In this document: piece by piece, positions 30,377 through 34,965 of the stretch
Position numbering within the stretch: position 1 is the first letter of the stretch
How the letters are laid out: each line of letters opens with the position of its first letter
Origin: Phytophthora quininea
Lineage: Eukaryota > Oomycota > Peronosporomycetes > Peronosporales > Peronosporaceae
Assembly: GCA_011947345.1 (NCBI GenBank)
Contig: JAAVTG010000881.1
Location: forward strand, 1-34,965
Reading direction: 5' to 3'
Length of the DNA stretch: 34,965 nucleotides
Translations under genes and position numbers: made by a program
The notes under the pieces: generated by a model
What the model was told of the DNA's origin: nothing
Seen by the model: only the letters and a program-made list of their open reading frames with translations
Database searches by the model: none

Positions 30377-31218
30377 ATGGAACTCAAACAGATCAAGCAG
30401 ATGGCGGCCGGCGGCGCGCCGGCATCGTGGCCAAGACGGTAGTGGCGCCCTTTGAGCGCGTCAAGATCGTGTGCCAGACGGGCGAGAGCGTGGGGATGCT
30501 GCAGACCACCCGCAGCATCTTCGTGAGCGAGGGCATTCTGGGCTTCTGGCGAGGAAACATGGCCGCCTGCGTGCGGGTGGTTCCCCACAAAGCGGTGCTC
30601 TTCGCCTTCTCAGACTTTTACAAGGAGCTCTTCCGCAGTATGAACCCTCAGGGGAGATGCCTCGATGGGGGCCATTCGTATCGGGCAGTCTGTCGGGCTT
30701 CACGGCGTCCATCGTGACGTACCCACTGGACCTGATCAGGACCAGAGTGTCGGGCCAGATCGGAGAGAACTTGGTCTACAGCGGCATCGCCCACACCTTC
30801 ATGCGGACACTGAAGGAGGAAGGCCCCGAGCGCTCTTTCGAGGCATCGGACCCACGTTGTTCGGAGCGCTGCCTTACGAAGGAATCAAGTTTGGGTCGTA
30901 CGACATTCTGACCGGGTTGCTGCCCGAGGACATCGACCCGAAAGCGAGCTTTGTGGGCAAGATCATGTGCGGAGGTGGGGCAGGAGTGCTGGCCACCATC
31001 TTCACCTACCCAAACGATACAGTCCGGAGACGACTGCAGATGCAGGGAGCGGGGGAGTTACCAGGCAGTACAAGAATGCCTGGGACTGCTATGTGAAGCT
31101 AGCGAGGAACGAAGGGTGGACGGTATACTACCGTGGACTGACGCCGACGCTGGTTCGGGCAATGCCGAACATGGGCGTGCAGTTTGCGACCTATGACTTT
31201 TTCAAGGGCTTTATTTGA
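30377..31218 (+). CDS. Mitochondrial carrier family (SLC25) protein
   Basis: Inner-membrane transporter built of three ~100-residue repeats. Each repeat's signature is visible: PFERVK (~30448), PLDLIRTR (~30723) and PNDTVRRRLQ (~31010), all of the Px[DE]xx[KR] type. Matching second-half motifs are EGILGFWRGNMAACVRVVPH, EGPRALFRGIGPTLFGALPYEG and EGWTVYYRGLTPTLVRAMPN. The C-terminus is YDFFKGFI. The repeat style is closest to the CoA/adenine-nucleotide/ATP-Mg branch of the family; the substrate is not determined. The start at 30377 (MELKQIKQMAAGG) is tentative, since an upstream frame is open without a clear ATG. Frame breaks near 30415, 30655 (G run), 30835 and 31055 are all repaired by the repeat pattern. 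Confidence 0.85.
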
Positions 31219-31800
31219 CCGAGAAAACGTTGGCCGGGGCGTAGTGGACAAGGTACTGCGTATAGCTTGTATTCTCTTCGTGATTAGACGAGATGCCTAT
31301 TGCACGACTAAATACAATTGTCTTTTTGCTCGTCCGCGGCAGCAATGCCTCTCAATTGGACCGACTGTACAATCAAGTCGGAGGAAGATGAAGGAAAGCT
31401 CGCTAGAAAATCGTGTTGGCAAGGAGGGCGAAACCCCATGGACTGGCCACATGGATGAAGTGCACAGGAAGTTTTACTATCGGCGCCGAGGATTTCTGAC
31501 CATGAACTTGCACGGCTGTAAGCGGTGTTCGGAGCAAGGAATTTAAATCCACCTTGCCTGGACAGGCTGTCCAACTCGAGCGTCTCCCTTCCCGCACATG
31601 GACCTTGGCAGTACCACCGTCGACCAGCAAGATTTCGACCATCAAGGCACGATCGAGACGTCTTTCCCAGGCTGCCAACAAGGCGTTGGCGCCATGAACG
31701 CCCGACGCAGGATGACACCACAACAAGGCCATGGCTCATTCCAACGGTCTCCGCTGGAAGGAGAAGGACTTTGGTCAGCAGGATACTGGACTTGTAGTCG
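31219..31800. other. Intergenic region before the kinase pair
   Basis: About 0.58 kb. A minus-strand frame (31308-31877) overlaps the kinase 5' region but has Ser/Arg/Leu-rich, non-domain content and looks like a shadow. A TCATTCCAACGG stretch at 31736 partly resembles an initiator. Nothing else is supported. Confidence 0.35.
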
Positions 31801-31924
31801 ATGGCTACGGTCAATGCAGACGAGACCAAGTGGCGCAAGGAGGTCCTCGTAAAGGAGACTCGCAGCCGCTCGCTCATTCCTCGATTCGCCGGGACCAGCT
31901 CAAGTCAAGCCCAAGAAGTCTCTC

Positions 31925-33508
31925 ATGGAGACCGTGATGCCTGTCGATTCTTTTCCAATCGATCGTCTGCAAGGAGCTCCGCCGTGCCGGAAGACGCTCA
32001 CTGGCATGAACGGCCGATGTAGTCGCATGCCCGAGTGCGAAAAGCTCTGTCGCCGCCTGCTCGAACGACTCCAATTCTTGCACGACTCCGTGAAGGGTCT
32101 GGAAGACAAGGACCGACGCAAGAAGATCTTCATCGACGTGGTGGTGGCCTTCGTCAAGCTCATGCGGCGCACTGCTCTGCTAGTGCGTCTAGCGACGAGC
32201 GAAACGATCGTCGTACGGATCCGTGGCATGCAGGAGAAACTGAACGAGATCCAACGAGAGGTTGGACTGGGTGACGCCCCTGAGATGACAGAGTGGAGCA
32301 ACAAGTGGGATGAAGACCAAGCTCAGCAGCTCGAGAAGCTCCAGGCTTCGGTGCCCAAAGCTTCGGCACGCATGCTGATCAACGAAGTTGGTGGGGGAGA
32401 GAAGAAGCTCAAGGAGACGCTCATGACCCTGCAGAGCGGGATGTCGTGGCCCAGACTTTCACCAGAGATGCTCAAGCTAAAAGAGGAGACGTATAACCGA
32501 GTGTTTGTGTACTGGGGCCACAAGGAGCTGAGAACGTTTGACTGGTTCATTCCAAAGGAAAGTGTCGCGTTTAATGACGATGACTATATCGGCGAGGGCA
32601 CATTTGGCAAGGTCTCTCGGGCCATTTGGGCACACAATGACAAACAGGAGAGTGTGGTGGTGAAAGAGCTGTTCCCTGAAAACAACGACGACTCCGAGAC
32701 TGGGTTTTTCCGGCAGCTGCAGACATGGTCTAGTATTACCGAGGATACTCACATTCTCAAGCTACATGGCGGTTCCCATGTCAGCTCACCGCAGTTCTAC
32801 GTCTGCGAGGACGCGCACTTCGGTACTTTGGACGCCTTCTTGGCGAAACACCCGACCATGTTCTGGAGGATGTTCTACCAAGTTGCTCAAGGACTGCGAG
32901 CACTGCACACGCAGAGCTCACCGATCGTTCACAATGGACTGAAATGCAGCAATATTCTTGTTGGCGAGGGTTTCACTGCCAAGCTCGCGGACTTCGGATT
33001 CAGCTCGGTACGAACTCTATCGGCGACCGTTAGTGGCCAACGCGCATCTCAAAGAGCAATTCGCTGGAAAGCTAAAGAGTTGCTACAGGAGGCTGGCAAC
33101 GAGGAACCGCTCTTTGCGTCGGACATTTACGCTGTTGGGATGTGCATGATCGAGGCCATCACAGGCCGACCTCCTTACGGCGTCGAAGGCGAAGATACCG
33201 AAATGGAATTCATGACGGACGACGACGAGATAATGGACAAGATCTTGAACGGCGAACTACCGGATCACCCGGACTGTGTATCGGATGACACGTGGGATGT
33301 GATCACCAGACTGTGCGATGAAGAGCCCACCAATCGCCCAACGCTGGACCAAATGCTTGAGGACTTCGGGTCTCGTGCTGCGAACGAAACCGAAGAAGAG
33401 AGAAAGCTCAGCCAGACTCAGTCGCCTGTCCCATTCGAAGCCGCTATGGAGATGCTTGGTGGAATAAACAGCGGAGCGAGCAGCACGCCGCTCTCTCCAT
33501 CAGCGTAA
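31925..33508 (+). CDS. TKL-like protein kinase with degenerate HRD motif (predicted pseudokinase 1)
   Basis: 527 residues in one unbroken frame from the ATG at 31925 (METVMPVDSFP) to TAA at 33506-33508. Another start at 31801 (MATVNADETKWRKE) would need one frame change. Residues ~45-200 are a helical N-terminal region shared with the next gene (KLMRRTALLVRLATSET). The kinase domain runs ~215-485: glycine loop IGEGTFGKV (~222), VAIK-type Lys in VVVKELF (~246), DFG in LADFGFSS (356), and IYAVGMCMIEAITGRPPYG. The catalytic loop reads VHNGLKCSNIL instead of HRDLKxxN: the catalytic Asp is Gly at residue 338. Lys and DFG remain, so ATP binding is possible while phosphotransfer is doubtful. Likely a scaffold or regulatory pseudokinase, by inference. 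Confidence 0.85.
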   Translation: METVMPVDSFPIDRLQGAPPCRKTLTGMNGRCSRMPECEKLCRRLLERLQFLHDSVKGLEDKDRRKKIFIDVVVAFVKLMRRTALLVRLATSETIVVRIRGMQEKLNEIQREVGLGDAPEMTEWSNKWDEDQAQQLEKLQASVPKASARMLINEVGGGEKKLKETLMTLQSGMSWPRLSPEMLKLKEETYNRVFVYWGHKELRTFDWFIPKESVAFNDDDYIGEGTFGKVSRAIWAHNDKQESVVVKELFPENNDDSETGFFRQLQTWSSITEDTHILKLHGGSHVSSPQFYVCEDAHFGTLDAFLAKHPTMFWRMFYQVAQGLRALHTQSSPIVHNGLKCSNILVGEGFTAKLADFGFSSVRTLSATVSGQRASQRAIRWKAKELLQEAGNEEPLFASDIYAVGMCMIEAITGRPPYGVEGEDTEMEFMTDDDEIMDKILNGELPDHPDCVSDDTWDVITRLCDEEPTNRPTLDQMLEDFGSRAANETEEERKLSQTQSPVPFEAAMEMLGGINSGASSTPLSPSA

Positions 33509-33896
33509 GCAGCCCCGAGTCCACAACGATCCTGCGGCATTATGTCTTGCCCAAGGAGAGACAAGATTCTGCTTTTGCAGCTTTGACTGGGAACTTGTCG
33601 TCCAGGTGAGAGAGTGTGACTTTTCTGAATAAACAACCATTTCGGCGAGTTAACTTGAGTGTGCATGCTCGATGTTCAGCAGAATCTGCAGTTTGCGCCG
33701 ACAAGCTTTCTTCTAGTAAAGCCTAAACCGAACTTTTGCCTCGCCGTCACCCTAACACATGGGCAACTCACTGTTACGACCGAAGAGATTAGTTGACTTG
33801 TCCTCGTTTGTCGTGATCCGTGCAGCTCCAAGATGAAACGATTCCAAGACTGGTGCCTGTCAGCATCGAGTGTTGGACCTCTTGCGTCACCATATT
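33509..33896. other. Intergenic region between the two kinases
   Basis: About 0.39 kb. It holds the 3' flank of kinase 1, with AATAAA-like GAATAAACA at 33626-33634, a possible polyadenylation signal, and the upstream flank of kinase 2. No open frame here has domain content. Confidence 0.35.
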
Positions 33897-33910
33897 TCAT
33901 TCCAGATTTT
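33897..33910 (+). promoter_or_regulatory. Oomycete initiator of the second kinase
   Basis: TCATTCCAGATTTT matches 13 of 14 positions of TCAYTYYNCAWTTT, 41 nt before the ATG at 33951. It suggests the gene still has a promoter despite its damaged reading frame. Confidence 0.6.
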
Positions 33911-33950
33911 GCGCCGTCGAGCTCAAGTTTAGTTCAGAGACCGTGGCGGC

Positions 33951-34965
33951 ATGGCCGGCTTTCCTGTCGCCGGCCTCCCAGGCTGTCCGTCAAGTGATAT
34001 TGTACTGAAGAAGCTCGACGCACGATGCGGAGCCATGCCCGACGTAGCGGTGCTCGGGCGTCGAGTCCTCGCCCGACTCGAAATCCTGCATGGCGATATT
34101 TGTTGACTGGGGAAGAGGACGAAGCGCGAGTGGCTTTTGCCGATTGTCTCGTCCAATTTGTCAAGATTACCAGGCGAAAGCCGTTGCTGGTTCGTCTCGC
34201 TGACTACGACGCTTTTGCTCAGCGGATCTTCAACGTGCATCTCGTTGTCAATGGAATCGCGACCAAAGGCAATCCAGACGACTACGAAATTCTGAACAAG
34301 TGGAGAGATGACTGGGAGTATACTCAAACGGACCAGTTTGACAGCCTAGAAAGAAGCATTTCCATCGCTTCTGATCGTAAGTTGATGAGGGAGATGAGAA
34401 GCGAGCGGAATTTGGAGATTGCGCTGATTCAGATCAAGCAACAATCGGAAAATGAGACTCTGACTGAGCAGCACCAGACCCTCTTCAAAGTGGCTTAAAC
34501 CGAGTCAAGAGGTTCGCTCGAATCAAAGAGGTGGAAGTGCTCGAGCGGTTCGTCTCCGTCAACAGCTTGGATGTAAACGACGACATGCCAGCAGTGAGCA
34601 CTTTTGGGCAGACGCACCAGGCGATGTGATACCATGACGGTCAGATCGAACGCGTTGTAATCAAGAAGCTAGTTTCGGAGATCGCAATGGTGGCTCGGGA
34701 TCCTTTTTCGAGAGACCTGCAAGCCTGGCTTGATCTCCCGCCACACCCGAACATTCTCGAGCTTCTTGGGGGCTGTCACATTGGTTCTGAACTAGTGTAT
34801 GTGTGTGAGGACGCGCCACAAGGGAACCTGATCAAGTTCTTCCGCGATGAACAAGACATGGAGCTGTTTTGGAAAATCTTCGTTCAAGTCGCTGAAGGGC
34901 TGCAGGTGTTGCATCGACATCAATTAGTCCATGGAGCGTTGACGTGTTGCAACATTTTGGTGGTC
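33951..34965 (+). pseudogene. TKL-like kinase paralogue with nonsense codon and degenerate motifs (3' end outside window)
   Basis: Starts MAGFPVAGLPGCPSSD at 33951 and aligns with kinase 1: RRVLARLEILHGDI, then FVKITRRKPLLVRLADYD. Frame breaks lie near 34104 and 34495. The glycine loop is eroded (PAVSTFGQTHQAM in place of IGEGTFGKVSRAI). The next codon, Trp in kinase 1, is TGA at 34627-34629. Downstream the frame is sound: ERVVIKKL with the ATP-binding Lys, HPNILELLGGCHIGSELVYVCEDAPQGNL, FWKIFVQVAEGLQVLH. The catalytic loop reads VHGALTCCNIL at 34927-34959, again without the HRD aspartate. The nonsense substitution is not the indel type seen elsewhere, so real decay is likelier here. The gene continues past the right edge. 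Confidence 0.75.

Noticed and set aside
31308..31877. 189-codon minus-strand frame before the kinases
   Set aside because: No domain, signal peptide or paralogue; Ser/Leu/Arg-rich composition and overlap with the kinase 5' region fit a chance frame.

Overview
The window is nuclear DNA of an oomycete, most likely Phytophthora or a close peronosporalean relative. Evidence: a secreted elicitin-like protein with the diagnostic six-cysteine spacing; a perfect match to the 14-base oomycete initiator (consensus TCAYTYYNCAWTTT, recalled from the literature) just upstream of one gene and near matches at several others; 55-85 nt GT-AG introns; compact, paralogue-rich gene layout. No rRNA, tRNA, CRISPR, phage or recognisable transposon was seen.

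Layout. 1-3256: two same-strand paralogues of a 4-coumarate--CoA ligase-like (ANL superfamily) acyl-CoA ligase; the complete one ends in SRL, a peroxisomal targeting tripeptide. 3525-3899: elicitin-like protein. 4856-17104: a mirror-image block. A secreted PI-PLC X-domain protein with a C-terminal jacalin-like lectin (+) converges on an F-box/LRR-like gene (-). After two more F-box copies, one of them a truncated relic, a last F-box gene (+) converges on a second PI-PLC (-) that lacks the lectin. 17616-18359: low-complexity protein ending in an AP2-like segment. 18658-20667: multi-exon coiled-coil protein with no visible 5' end. 20686-24701: two head-to-head genes for secreted HAD-family phosphatases whose 3' ends and downstream flanks form a near-identical 0.7 kb inverted repeat. 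24978-27749: Argonaute with all four slicer residues. 28373-29394: third HAD copy, truncated. 30377-31218: mitochondrial carrier. 31925-33508 and 33951-end: two tandem TKL-like kinases that have both lost the HRD catalytic aspartate.

Reading caution. Almost every long gene is broken by one to four frameshifts that homology to its paralogue repairs at once, very often one missing base in a homopolymer run. The two arms of the inverted repeat differ only by three small indels and, by eye, no substitutions. The simplest explanation is a draft assembly with many indel errors, so I annotate the genes across the shifts and reserve 'pseudogene' for copies with other damage (truncation, internal deletion, nonsense codon).

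Together the genes suggest an accessory, fast-duplicating neighbourhood: secreted lipid-headgroup enzymes (PLC and phosphatases), a secreted sterol-binding-type protein, tandem F-box substrate receptors, and an RNA-silencing core gene beside a large inverted repeat. A functional link between these groups is inference only.
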